The notes: generated by a model from the letters alone, not told the origin. A stretch of DNA of 64,000 bases from B73-G16 sp964611295 (GCA_964611295.1 CAZSWV010000006.1:1-64000); one strand, 5' to 3'; shown: positions 33,609-42,368, numbered from the stretch's first letter. Program-made: numbers and translations.

Positions 33609-35171
33609 TTATGTTAAAGTTTTAAGCCTATAACGCATAATCTTACCTGTAGCTGTCCTAGGGAGCTCGTTAACGAAGGCGATCGCCTTTGGGGCCTTAA
33701 AAGGTGCTAATTTACCCTTTACGAACTCGATGAGCTCCCTTTCCAGTTCTTCACTAGGTTCATGACCTTCCTTCAAAACCACAAATCCCTTTGCCTTTAT
33801 CAAACCGTCCTCAAAAGGCACTCCGACTACAGCACATTCTGCTACAGCTGGGTGTTCCAACAGGACGTTTTCTACCTCCATAGGCGCAAGCCATTGGCCA
33901 CTCACCTTCAACATGTCGTCAGCCCTTCCTTGGTAATAGAAAAACCCTTCTTCGTCTACGTAAAAGAGGTCGCCGGTCTTAAACCACTCGCCATAGAAGA
34001 CCTCCTTGTTCCTCTCGTGTCTTCGCCAATAAAAGGGCGTTATGCCGTCGTTCCTAAGCCAAAGCTCTCCGATCTCAAAAGGTTTTTTTACTTCCCTTCC
34101 TTCTTCGTCGACAAGCCTCGCTTCAAAGCCTGGTAAGAGCCTTCCGGAGCTTTCGGGCTTCTCCCTCAAGTCTCTGGTGGCTATATACATCCCGCCTACG
34201 TCTGTGCTGCCCACTCCGTTGACGATCCTCTTATTGAAAAGACGTGAGAGCTTTTCCACAATGGCTGGAGGCATGGCTTCACCTGCGGTGACAAAGGCCC
34301 TAATGGAACTAAAATCAACGACCAGCCCCTTTTCCATCTCCCTCAGCAGGGCAGAATAAAAGCTCGGAACGCTGAAAAATAAGGTAGGCCTGTACCGCTT
34401 TACTACATCCGCTATCTCTTCAGGTCGTGGCCAATGAGGCCACAGGATTACCGACAGCCCATAAAGGAGGGTCGTTTCAACGGTGGCGTTACGCCCGTAA
34501 GAGAAGAAGGTTTTAGACGTACAAAAGACCACATCGTCTTCCTTGACCTCAAGGGCAGTTTCACACACAGGAGGCCAGAAGTATAAAAGGTCATGGTGTA
34601 AATGGACAACCCCTTTGGGGAGACCTGTGGTCCCCGAAGTGTACATCCAAAAGGCCATGTCGTCCCTTGACGTTTCCTCAGGCTCAAGTTGCGAAGGTTC
34701 GGCCTCGAGCAAATCCCAAAAATCAAGCCCTTCCCTTACCCCATTTCCTACAAGGACGACATGCTTTAGATAAGGCACCTCTTTCCTTATGGGTTCTACC
34801 TTTTCGTAAAGGTCAGAACCAGCAACAAGGACCCTCGCTCGCGAGTCCTTCAAAAAAAACAGTATGTCTTTAGGAGAAGAAAGGGTATTAACCAAAATGG
34901 GAACCGCCCCTACCTTCATAGCGCCCAGATAAGCATAAAACAGTGCTGGTGAATCCCAAAGTAAGATCAACACACGTTCTTCCGGTGTGATCCCCAAACG
35001 GCGTAAGGCGTTCCCAAATCGGTTTACGTTTTCGCAAAGCTCCTTATACGTGACCCGTTCATCTAGGTAGTAAAGGGCCACCTTATCCCCTCTACCTTCT
35101 TCTAAATGCCTGTCGGTCAGAAAAGACGCAAGGTTAAAAACCTCCGGCACCTTGAACCCTAAAAAAGACAT
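33609..35171 (-). CDS. Benzoate-CoA ligase family AMP-forming ligase (copy 2)
   Basis: A 520-residue paralogue of the ligase at 16707-18278, alike along its whole length. It has YTSGTTGLPKGVVHLHHD, NGVGSTDVGG, YYQGRADDMLKVSGQWL and ELPRTATGKIMR with the adenylation lysine. Copy 1 has Ala where this one has the usual Gly after the P-loop lysine. It is first in an operon with dctP, dctQ, dctM and dctP. The substrate is likely benzoate, a substituted benzoate or an alicyclic acid, not resolved by sequence. Confidence 0.88.
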   Translation of the reverse strand: MSFLGFKVPEVFNLASFLTDRHLEEGRGDKVALYYLDERVTYKELCENVNRFGNALRRLGITPEERVLILLWDSPALFYAYLGAMKVGAVPILVNTLSSPKDILFFLKDSRARVLVAGSDLYEKVEPIRKEVPYLKHVVLVGNGVREGLDFWDLLEAEPSQLEPEETSRDDMAFWMYTSGTTGLPKGVVHLHHDLLYFWPPVCETALEVKEDDVVFCTSKTFFSYGRNATVETTLLYGLSVILWPHWPRPEEIADVVKRYRPTLFFSVPSFYSALLREMEKGLVVDFSSIRAFVTAGEAMPPAIVEKLSRLFNKRIVNGVGSTDVGGMYIATRDLREKPESSGRLLPGFEARLVDEEGREVKKPFEIGELWLRNDGITPFYWRRHERNKEVFYGEWFKTGDLFYVDEEGFFYYQGRADDMLKVSGQWLAPMEVENVLLEHPAVAECAVVGVPFEDGLIKAKGFVVLKEGHEPSEELERELIEFVKGKLAPFKAPKAIAFVNELPRTATGKIMRYRLKTLT

Positions 35172-35212
35172 CGTTTTCTCCTTTCTGCTTTAAAAAAGCT
35201 TTTAACATAGAT

Positions 35213-35243
35213 AAAAAAACGAGGTCAAGGACCGTAGACCTCG
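35213..35243 (-). terminator. Terminator of the thiolase-hydratase operon
   Basis: On the minus strand CGAGGTC (35237-35243) and GACCTCG (35220-35226) form a perfect 7-base stem followed by seven T residues. It separates the thiolase/hydratase operon from the ligase-TRAP operon downstream, whose own promoter must lie between here and 35171. Confidence 0.85.
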
Positions 35244-35293
35244 CTTTGGCTTAAAGCTTTCAAATCCTAAACAAGTTGGAACAAAAAGGAAGG

Positions 35294-36076
35294 TCACTGG
35301 GCCTTGAACTCCGGCTTCCTCTTTTCTAAAAAGGCTTTCATACCTTCTTTTTGGTCTTGAGTGGAAAAGAGGATAGCCCATGTTTCCACTTCTAGGTCTT
35401 CTCCTCTTCTTAAGCCTCCTTCAAGGCCCTCGTTTATAAGCCTTTTGGCAGCCTTTATGGCCAAAGGGCCATTTTTGGCTATCTTCATAGCCAAATCCTG
35501 GGCCTCCTTTAGCAACTCTCCTTGAGGGCAGACTTTGTTGACAATTCCGAGTTCAAAGGCCTTTTTCGCATCTACCATCTCGCCTGTGAGGATCAACTCC
35601 TTGGCCCTTGCTTTGCCTATGAGACGGGCAAGCCTTTGTGTCCCTCCGAATCCAGGGCATATTCCAAGGGTCACCTCAGGGAAACCGAGCCTTGCGTTTT
35701 CAGAGGCCAGGATGATGTCACATGCTAAGGCAAGTTCGAGGCCGCCGCCTAAGGCATAGCCGTTTACAGCGGCTATTACAGGCCATGGGAACTCCTCGAT
35801 CATCCGCATGGTTTCGTGTCCAAGGCGGGAGAACTCAAGGGCCTCTTTTGCGTCCATATTGGCCATCTCAGATATATCTGCCCCTGCCACGAAGGCCTTT
35901 TCCCCTTCTCCAGTTATGATGAGTACCCTTACACGTGGATCCTTTCCAATTTCCAGAAGCGCCTTTTTCAACTCCTCAAGGGTGGCCTTGTTTAAGGCGT
36001 TCAACACCTTGGGCCTATTTATGGTCAACAAGGCTATGGGTTCTGTGACTTCAACCTTCAGGTTTTCATAGGCCAT
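35294..36076 (-). CDS. Enoyl-CoA hydratase (crotonase family), locus B
   Basis: A 260-residue crotonase with both catalytic Glu, in GGGLELALACD and GFPEVTLG, then PGFGGTQRL. The oxyanion-hole segment is KAFVAGADISEM. A tandem ATGATG occurs after the thiolase stop. I choose the second ATG (36076), seven bases from the GGAGG core; the first (36079) is four bases away. A longer frame to 36148 is inside the thiolase gene. It acts with the preceding thiolase in beta-oxidation. Confidence 0.92.
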   Translation of the reverse strand: MAYENLKVEVTEPIALLTINRPKVLNALNKATLEELKKALLEIGKDPRVRVLIITGEGEKAFVAGADISEMANMDAKEALEFSRLGHETMRMIEEFPWPVIAAVNGYALGGGLELALACDIILASENARLGFPEVTLGICPGFGGTQRLARLIGKARAKELILTGEMVDAKKAFELGIVNKVCPQGELLKEAQDLAMKIAKNGPLAIKAAKRLINEGLEGGLRRGEDLEVETWAILFSTQDQKEGMKAFLEKRKPEFKAQ

Positions 36077-36078
36077 CA

Positions 36079-37374
36079 TTAGCCCTCCCTTTCCACTATC
36101 ATGGCCATCCCCTGACCCCCACCGATGCACATGGTGGCAAGACCCCAACGGGCCTTCCTACGCCTCATCTCGTGGATCAAGGTCACCACCACTCTTGCAC
36201 CGGTACATCCGATGGGATGCCCCAAGGATATGCCACTTCCGTGGACGTTGGTGTTCTCCAAACTTAAACCAAGTTCACGGATACAGGCTATAGCCTGAGC
36301 AGCAAAGGCCTCGTTCAGCTCCACTAGGTCTATGTCCTTTATGGAAAGCCCCACCTTTTTCAGCACCTTCCTTACCGCAGGGATCGGCCCAAGTCCCATG
36401 TAAGCAGGGTCTACCGCACCGGAGGCCCATGCCCTTATAACTGCCATGGGCTCTAATCCAAGCTCACGGGCCTTTTCTTTTGACATCAAGAGGACTGCAG
36501 CTGCAGCATCGTTTATCCCTGAGGCATTGCCTGCAGTTACAGTGCCATCCTTCTTGAAGACAGGGGGTAACTTGGCCATTTTCTCCAAACTCGTGTCCAT
36601 GGGTCTCTCGTCGGTGTCAAAGACCAAGGGTTCTCCCTTTGCCTGAGGCACCACTACAGGCACTATTTCTTCTTTGAAGATCCCCTCTTTTATGGCTGCC
36701 CGTGCCCTTTGGTGGCTCAAAAGCCCCAATTTGTCCTGCTCTTCACGGCTTATCTTATAAAGCTCAGCTATATTCTCCGCGGTATAGCCCATGTGATACC
36801 CGTAAAAGATCTCCCATAGACCGTCCAGCACCATAAGGTCATAAAGTTCGCCCTTTGTGTCCACGTTCATCCTGTAGCCCCAACGGGCCTTAGGCAGCCC
36901 GTAGGGCACAGCGCTCATGTTTTCCATCCCACCTGCTATTACTATCTCCGCCTCTCCAAGCATTATGGCCTGTGCCCCTAAGGCTATGGCCTTAAGGCCA
37001 GAAGCACAGACCTTGTTCACCGTAAAGGCATTGGTCTCCTTAGGAAGACCAGCGTAGATGGTAGCCTGACGGGCCACGTTCTGCCCTTGCCCGGCCTGTA
37101 AAACACAGCCCATGATGACCTCATCTACATGCACAGGCTTAAGGGCCTCATCCCAATCATGGTATTGCTTCTCAAGCTCAGTTAGCCCTTTGCCCTTGAA
37201 GGGATCCGGGGCCACCTCTAAGACTTCCTGTGAGGGTAACGGTCTTAAACCAGCCCGCTTCAGAACCTCTTTTATGACCACACTGCCTAGCTTTACCACA
37301 GGTACATCCCTCAAAGAACCGCCAAAGGCACCTATAGCCGTCCTAACACCACTTACTATCACTACTTCCCGCAT
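36079..37374 (-). CDS. Acetyl-CoA acetyltransferase (thiolase) with an N-terminal-region insert
   Basis: A classical thiolase with catalytic Cys in NKVCASGLKA, His in LGHPIGCTGAR and second Cys in MCIGGGQG. At 431 residues it is about 35-40 longer than usual. The extra length sits near residues 45-85, between KRAGL and HVDEVIMG, and is rich in charged residues with LTELEKQYHDWDEALKP. The start is ATG 37374; an in-frame start at 37434 would precede the predicted transcription start. It probably cleaves acetoacetyl-CoA or a longer 3-oxoacyl-CoA at the end of a degradation route. Confidence 0.93.
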   Translation of the reverse strand: MREVVIVSGVRTAIGAFGGSLRDVPVVKLGSVVIKEVLKRAGLRPLPSQEVLEVAPDPFKGKGLTELEKQYHDWDEALKPVHVDEVIMGCVLQAGQGQNVARQATIYAGLPKETNAFTVNKVCASGLKAIALGAQAIMLGEAEIVIAGGMENMSAVPYGLPKARWGYRMNVDTKGELYDLMVLDGLWEIFYGYHMGYTAENIAELYKISREEQDKLGLLSHQRARAAIKEGIFKEEIVPVVVPQAKGEPLVFDTDERPMDTSLEKMAKLPPVFKKDGTVTAGNASGINDAAAAVLLMSKEKARELGLEPMAVIRAWASGAVDPAYMGLGPIPAVRKVLKKVGLSIKDIDLVELNEAFAAQAIACIRELGLSLENTNVHGSGISLGHPIGCTGARVVVTLIHEMRRRKARWGLATMCIGGGQGMAMIVEREG

Positions 37375-37405
37375 TAGGCCCCCCTTAGGAAAATTTTCAC
37401 AAGCC

Positions 37406-37434
37406 ATTCTATAGGATGCTCCTCCCTTTGTCAA
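37406..37434 (-). promoter_or_regulatory. Strong putative promoter of the thiolase-hydratase operon
   Basis: On the minus strand TTGACA (37429-37434), 17 bases, TAGAAT (37406-37411). The expected start is near 37399. A perfect 10-base palindrome GAAAATTTTC (37389-37398) lies directly at the start site and may be an operator. Confidence 0.6.
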
Positions 37435-37448
37435 CGAACGCCTTCCCC

Positions 37449-37477
37449 TTGAAAACTGGGGGGATTGCCCCTAAACT
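37449..37477 (+). promoter_or_regulatory. Putative promoter of the HMGL-Cache gene and followers
   Basis: TTGAAA (37449-37454), 17 bases, TAAACT (37472-37477), the same hexamers and spacing as the candidate ino1 promoter. It lies 28 bases before the chosen ATG and is divergent from the thiolase promoter. Confidence 0.45.
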
Positions 37478-37504
37478 CTAAAACAAATGTGGAGGAGGAA
37501 AGGG

Positions 37505-39331
37505 ATGTTCATCAAGAAGAAGGGGTGGGGGTTTCTGACGCATGTAGTACAGAGGCAGAGGTTTCAATTGGAGGATGTGGACAAACCTGAGCTATTTAAG
37601 GACATCTTCCCATATACGGAAATATGTCGCACGGTTTTTGACCACCACGTGGAACTCATCGATCCACCGGAGGAAATCTTTATAACCGATACCACCTTCC
37701 GCGACGGTCAGCAGGCCCGTCCCCCTTACACAGTGGAACAGGTAGTCGAACTCTATGACCTCCTTTACCGACTTGGAGGGGCTGCGGGCGTAATAAGGCA
37801 AACTGAGTTTTTCCTCTACAGCCAAAGGGATAGGGAAGCGGTAGAACGATGTATGGAACGGGGATATAGGTATCCTGAGATAACAGGGTGGATCAGGGCT
37901 AGTAAGGAAGACCTTAAGCTCGTAAAAGAGATGGGTTTAAAGGAGACGGGGATTTTGACCTCAGTTTCCGATTATCACATCTTTCTCAAACTCGGCAAGA
38001 ACCGCAGGACGGCCATGATAGACTACCTAAGGATAGTGGAGGCGGCCTTGGAACTTGGGATAAGGCCAAGGTGCCATTTCGAGGACGTCACTAGGGCTGA
38101 CGTCTACGGTTTTGTCGTCCCGTTGGCCCAAGAGCTCATGAGGCTTTCTGAAGAAAGCGGTATTCCGGTAAAGATACGCCTTTGTGACACCCTAGGCGTA
38201 GGTGTGCCTTATCCAGGGGTGGCCCTGCCGAGAAGCGTCCCCAAGTTGGTTAGGGCCATGGTAGAGGATGCAGGGGTGCCACCTGAACAGCTGGAGTGGC
38301 ACGGGCACAACGATTTCTATAAGGCCCTAGTAAATGGGGTCACGGCTTGGCTTTACGGTTGTGCTGCTGTTAACGGGACCCTTTTAGGACTTGGGGAAAG
38401 GACGGGCAACACCCCTATTGAGGCTTTGATTATCGAGTACATAAGCCTTACCGGCAAAAGCGATGGGATAGATACCACTGCCATAACGGACATAAGGAAC
38501 TTTTACGAACAGGTGATTGGTGAGAGGATCCCAAAGAACCAGCCCTTTGTAGGGGCTGAGTTTAACCTCACAAGGGCAGGGATCCACATAGATGGTTTGA
38601 TCAAGCATGAGGAGATCTATAACAGTTTCGACACTGAACGGATCCTCCGCAGGCCGCCTGCTATCTCCATTACCGACAAATCGGGTACAGCTGGAATAGC
38701 GTATTGGATCAATTCCTATTTCGCCCTTCCACCGGAAAAAAGGGTCGATAAGCGCCACCCAGGGGTGATCAAGGTCTATAAGTGGGTAAAGGAACAATAT
38801 GAAAAAGGGAGGGTCACGGATATATCCTCAGAAGAGCTTGAGAAAAAGGTGAGGAAGTACCTGCCAGAGCTCTTTATATCCGATTTTGACCGCATAAAGC
38901 AGAGGGCTTATGAAATGGCGGCCCATTTAGTGGAAAAGCTTGCAGAGCATCCTGACATCCGTTCCATGGACCCGAAGCGTCAGGAACCCCTCCTTGGAAA
39001 GGTGTTGGAGGAACATCCGTTTATACAATTCCTCTACGTGGTAAACCTCGAGGGACGGAAGATCACACGCAACATCTGCCATCCCGAAGACAAGGCCAAA
39101 TACGAGGCCATCGGTTTAGATGAGGACTTCTCCAACCGGGATTGGTTTATCGGTCCCCTTAAGTCAGGGAAGGTTTATGTGTCCAACTTTTACACCTCGC
39201 GTATCACCGGGGCCCTTTGCATAACGGTCTCGGCGCCTGTTAGGAACTACGAGGAAGAGATCGTAGGGGTTATAGGCATGGACCTGAGATTCGAAGAGTT
39301 GGTCAAGGCCGAGGAGGAAGAGGAAGAATAA
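37505..39331 (+). CDS. HMGL-family acyltransferase with C-terminal Cache-like domain (candidate Re-citrate synthase)
   Basis: The 608-residue protein has an HMGL TIM barrel (about residues 55-400) of the isopropylmalate/homocitrate synthase group. DTTFRDGQQ is the substrate-binding motif and WHGHND gives the metal-binding His pair. A helical linker follows, then a C-terminal region (about 500-600) with FSNRDWFIGPLKSGKVYVS and CITVSAPV, resembling PDC/Cache sensor domains. Its length is near that of the Re-citrate synthase of Syntrophus (about 72 kDa), which belongs to this group, so it may form citrate from oxaloacetate and acetyl-CoA. Isopropylmalate or citramalate synthesis is less likely. 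Start ATG 37505 follows GGAGGAGG; ATG 37487 is rejected. Confidence 0.75.
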   Translation: MFIKKKGWGFLTHVVQRQRFQLEDVDKPELFKDIFPYTEICRTVFDHHVELIDPPEEIFITDTTFRDGQQARPPYTVEQVVELYDLLYRLGGAAGVIRQTEFFLYSQRDREAVERCMERGYRYPEITGWIRASKEDLKLVKEMGLKETGILTSVSDYHIFLKLGKNRRTAMIDYLRIVEAALELGIRPRCHFEDVTRADVYGFVVPLAQELMRLSEESGIPVKIRLCDTLGVGVPYPGVALPRSVPKLVRAMVEDAGVPPEQLEWHGHNDFYKALVNGVTAWLYGCAAVNGTLLGLGERTGNTPIEALIIEYISLTGKSDGIDTTAITDIRNFYEQVIGERIPKNQPFVGAEFNLTRAGIHIDGLIKHEEIYNSFDTERILRRPPAISITDKSGTAGIAYWINSYFALPPEKRVDKRHPGVIKVYKWVKEQYEKGRVTDISSEELEKKVRKYLPELFISDFDRIKQRAYEMAAHLVEKLAEHPDIRSMDPKRQEPLLGKVLEEHPFIQFLYVVNLEGRKITRNICHPEDKAKYEAIGLDEDFSNRDWFIGPLKSGKVYVSNFYTSRITGALCITVSAPVRNYEEEIVGVIGMDLRFEELVKAEEEEEE

Positions 39332-39340
39332 GCATTTTAG

Positions 39341-40357
39341 ATGAGGGTAGAGGAATTCGATTACTATCTTCCACCATCTGCTATAGCCCAAGAGCCTGCA
39401 GAACCAAGGGACACTTCAAGGCTTCTTGTGCTCGATAGAAGGGCTTCGGGCTTCAAGGAGGTCCTTTTCAGGGACATAGTACACTTTTTAAACCCAGGCG
39501 ATGTCCTGGTCTTGAACGACACAAAGGTCATACCCGCTAGGATTTACGGGAAAAGGCCATCAGGGGGTAAATGTGAGATTTTGCTCTTGAAGGACCTCGG
39601 AGAGGGCAGATGGGAGGCCTTGCTCAAGCCCTCAAGGAAACTCAAGCCTGGTTCCCAAGTGCTAGTGGGTGATGTGGTCTTGAGGGTGAAGGAGCGAACC
39701 GAAGACGGCACGAAGGTCATTGAGTTCCCCTCTGAACAAGACGCTTGGAAACTTATGGAGGCCTTTGGTCAACTGCCCCTTCCCCCTTACGTGAAAAGGC
39801 CCCTCAACGATCAAACGCGCTATCAAACCGTTTTTGCACGTACCCCAGGTTCTACAGCGGCGTCCACAGCGGCCCTACATTTTACCGAAGAGCTCCTCAA
39901 GCGGCTTCGTGAAAAGGGCGTAAAGGTAGTGTGGTTTACCTTGCACATGGGGGTTTCGAGCTTTCGGCCTATAAGGACAGAAGAAGTAGAAAAGCATAAG
40001 TTGGTGCCAGAATATTTCGTCTTACCTCAAGAGACTGCCGAAGAGGTAAACCGGGCCAAAGAGGAGGGCAGGAGGGTTATCGCCTGTGGTACAGGAGCCG
40101 TGAGGACGCTTGAGGCCAGGGCAGGAGAAGACGGAAAGGTTAAAGCAGGCAGTGGTCTTGTGGATCTCTTCATCGTCCCTGGGTATCGGTTCAAGGTAGT
40201 GGATGCGATGATCACAAACTTCCACATGCCCCGTTCGTCCCATTTAGTTTTAGTTTCCGCCTTTGCAGGAAGGGAAAGGGTACTTGAGGCCTATAAATGG
40301 GCCCTTGAAAGGGGGTTTAGGTTTTTGAGCTTCGGTGACGCCATGTTGATCATGTAA
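39341..40357 (+). CDS. queA: S-adenosylmethionine:tRNA ribosyltransferase-isomerase QueA
   Basis: QueA moves the ribose of SAM onto preQ1-modified tRNA to make epoxyqueuosine. The 338-residue protein has FDYYLPPSAIAQEP, VLNDTKVIPAR, YQTVFARTPGSTAASTAALHFT, THMG-like LHMGVSSFRP and NFHMPRSSHL. All are standard. It lies nine bases after the HMGL gene in a co-directional run with purC, tsaC and larB. Confidence 0.97.
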   Translation: MRVEEFDYYLPPSAIAQEPAEPRDTSRLLVLDRRASGFKEVLFRDIVHFLNPGDVLVLNDTKVIPARIYGKRPSGGKCEILLLKDLGEGRWEALLKPSRKLKPGSQVLVGDVVLRVKERTEDGTKVIEFPSEQDAWKLMEAFGQLPLPPYVKRPLNDQTRYQTVFARTPGSTAASTAALHFTEELLKRLREKGVKVVWFTLHMGVSSFRPIRTEEVEKHKLVPEYFVLPQETAEEVNRAKEEGRRVIACGTGAVRTLEARAGEDGKVKAGSGLVDLFIVPGYRFKVVDAMITNFHMPRSSHLVLVSAFAGRERVLEAYKWALERGFRFLSFGDAMLIM

Positions 40358-40371
40358 AAAGGAGGGGGAGG

Positions 40372-41409
40372 ATGTATCTGTTCAAAAAGGGGAGCGTGAA
40401 AGAGGTTTACGTCCTAAAGGAACCTCAGGGGGGAAGTCCGGGAGAAGGTCGGTTTGTCTTCACCGACGGTTATTCTGTATTCGATTGGGGGCAAATGCCC
40501 CAGAGGATTCCAGAAAAGGGGAAGGCCCTATGCCTAATAGGGGCCTATTTCTTCGAAGAACTGGGAAAACGTGGGATCTCTACCCATTACCTAGGGATTG
40601 AAGAAGACGGGGTGGTGAAGTCCTTAAGTGAATTGAAGGCCCCTACCGACACCATGGCCGTAAGACTTGTTAGGGTAATAGAGCCTAAAAGGGAGGGTGC
40701 TTCTTATGATTACTCCGTTTTCAAAGAGCTCGAGCATAACTTCCTGATACCGCTTGAGCTTATCTACCGAAACTTCCTTCCAGAGGGCTCAAGCGTTTTC
40801 AAGCGCCTTGAAGCAGGGAGTTTGAGCCCAAAGGACCTAGGGCTACAGGACTTTCCCAGGCCTGGGGAGAGGCTTCCTAAGCCTTTCCTTGACGTCTCCA
40901 CAAAACTTGAGGCCACCGATAGGTACATATCCTTCCAAGAGGCCAAGGAGCTTTCGGGCTTAAGCGACGAGGAGCTCGAGAAGGTCAAAGAGATAACCTT
41001 TTTTGTAAATGGGCTCATAACCGAGAAGGTCAGTGCGAAGGGTTTACAGCACGAGGACGGCAAGGTGGAGTTCGCCTTTGGAGAGGGGCGGACCCTTATG
41101 GTTGTGGACGTGGTTGGTACGCCTGACGAGTGTCGCTTCACCTTTGAAGGGATGCCTTTGAGCAAGGAGCTTTTGAGGATCCTTTACCGCAGGACGGATT
41201 GGTATAAACAGATAGAAGAAGCAAAGAGGGCCGATCCGGTTAACTGGAAGCAAAGGGTTGGACCACCTCCACCTTTGCCATGGGAGGCCATAGGGTTGGT
41301 CTCGGACCTTTATAAGGCCTTGGCCAACGAGATAACTGGAAGGGAGTGGTTTAAGGCTCCTTCTTTGAAGCAAGTCCTTGAAAGGCTAAAGGAGTTATTA
41401 GAAGGATGA
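40372..41409 (+). CDS. purC: SAICAR synthetase PurC, long form
   Basis: PurC joins CAIR and aspartate to SAICAR in purine synthesis. Segments supporting this are KKGSVKEVY and FTDGYSVFDWGQMPQ at the N-terminus, LELIYRNFLPEGSS (the first PurC signature), STKLEATDRYIS and GKVEFAFGE. At 345 residues it is about 100 longer than the common 235-240 residue enzyme and has the C-terminal extension of the divergent long group. It ends in an ATGA overlap with the tsaC-like gene. Confidence 0.85.
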   Translation: MYLFKKGSVKEVYVLKEPQGGSPGEGRFVFTDGYSVFDWGQMPQRIPEKGKALCLIGAYFFEELGKRGISTHYLGIEEDGVVKSLSELKAPTDTMAVRLVRVIEPKREGASYDYSVFKELEHNFLIPLELIYRNFLPEGSSVFKRLEAGSLSPKDLGLQDFPRPGERLPKPFLDVSTKLEATDRYISFQEAKELSGLSDEELEKVKEITFFVNGLITEKVSAKGLQHEDGKVEFAFGEGRTLMVVDVVGTPDECRFTFEGMPLSKELLRILYRRTDWYKQIEEAKRADPVNWKQRVGPPPPLPWEAIGLVSDLYKALANEITGREWFKAPSLKQVLERLKELLEG

Positions 41410-42368
41410 AGGTCCTTGAGGCCAATAGGCCTGAAGCCATAGAAGAGGCGGCCCGTTTGATCAGAGAAGGTGGTATTGTAGTTTTCCCCACGGAGACCGT
41501 TTACGGCCTTGGGGCCGATGCCTTTAACCCCCTTTCTGTGGCCCGGGTCTTTGAGATAAAAAGGAGACCGCACTTTGACCCCCTTATAGTTCATATAGCG
41601 GAGCTTGAGCAACTTGCCCTTTTGGCTTCAGGATGGGATGAAAGGGCCAAAAGGCTTATGGAAAAGTTTTGGCCAGGGCCTTTGACCCTTGTATTGAAAA
41701 AGCGACCTGAAGTCCCGGAGATAGTGACAGCGGGCTTGGACACCGTAGCCATAAGGATGCCTTCACACCCGGTGGCTCTTTCTTTGATACGCAGGGCCCA
41801 ACGCCCCATAGCTGCCCCAAGCGCCAATCCCTTCGGAAAATTAAGTCCTACGCGGGTCGAGCATCTGTCTAAGGAGATCCTCGAAGGCGCCGACCTGGTG
41901 CTGGATGCTGGGCCTTGCCCTGTGGGGGTAGAATCCACCATCGTGGCACTTGTGGAAGAACCGGTATTGCTCAGGCCAGGGGGTATACCGGTGGAGGAAA
42001 TTGAGGAAGTTATAGGACCTCTAGTGAGGGACAGGGTCGTTTCGCGTCCTCTAGCACCAGGTGGTCTTCCCAAACATTACAGTCCCCGTACCCCCTTGAG
42101 GGTCATCAAAGGCGATTTGGAGATAAAAGAAGGCCTAAAGGTGGGGCTTTTGGCCTTCAGGAGTCCTCGTGAAGGCCCTTTCCAAATGGTAGAGGTCCTT
42201 TCCCCCAGAGGCGACCTTAAAGAAGCGGCCTCTAGGTTTTTCGAGGCCTTGCACCGCTTGGATAAAGCTGGGCTTGACCTGATATTAGCCGAGCCTGTCC
42301 CGGAGGAGGGACTAGGACTTGCCATAATGGACCGCTTGAGGAAGGCGGAGGGAATGTGGAGCGCTTGA
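41406..42368 (+). CDS. tsaC: L-threonylcarbamoyladenylate synthase, Sua5/TsaC type
   Basis: It makes threonylcarbamoyl-AMP for t6A37 in ANN-decoding tRNAs. The YrdC domain (about 1-200) has FPTETVYGLGADAF, KRRPHFDPLIVHI and APSANPFGKLSPT. A C-terminal Sua5 domain (about 230-320) makes it the two-domain form. The linker LAPGGLPKHYSPRTPL is characteristic of Sua5. The gene overlaps purC and larB. Confidence 0.95.
   Translation: MKVLEANRPEAIEEAARLIREGGIVVFPTETVYGLGADAFNPLSVARVFEIKRRPHFDPLIVHIAELEQLALLASGWDERAKRLMEKFWPGPLTLVLKKRPEVPEIVTAGLDTVAIRMPSHPVALSLIRRAQRPIAAPSANPFGKLSPTRVEHLSKEILEGADLVLDAGPCPVGVESTIVALVEEPVLLRPGGIPVEEIEEVIGPLVRDRVVSRPLAPGGLPKHYSPRTPLRVIKGDLEIKEGLKVGLLAFRSPREGPFQMVEVLSPRGDLKEAASRFFEALHRLDKAGLDLILAEPVPEEGLGLAIMDRLRKAEGMWSA

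Noticed and set aside
37505..39331. Naming the HMGL-Cache protein a histone-lysine methyltransferase or a chemoreceptor
   Set aside because: There is no SET domain, membrane segment or signalling domain; the catalytic barrel motifs are those of HMGL acyltransferases.
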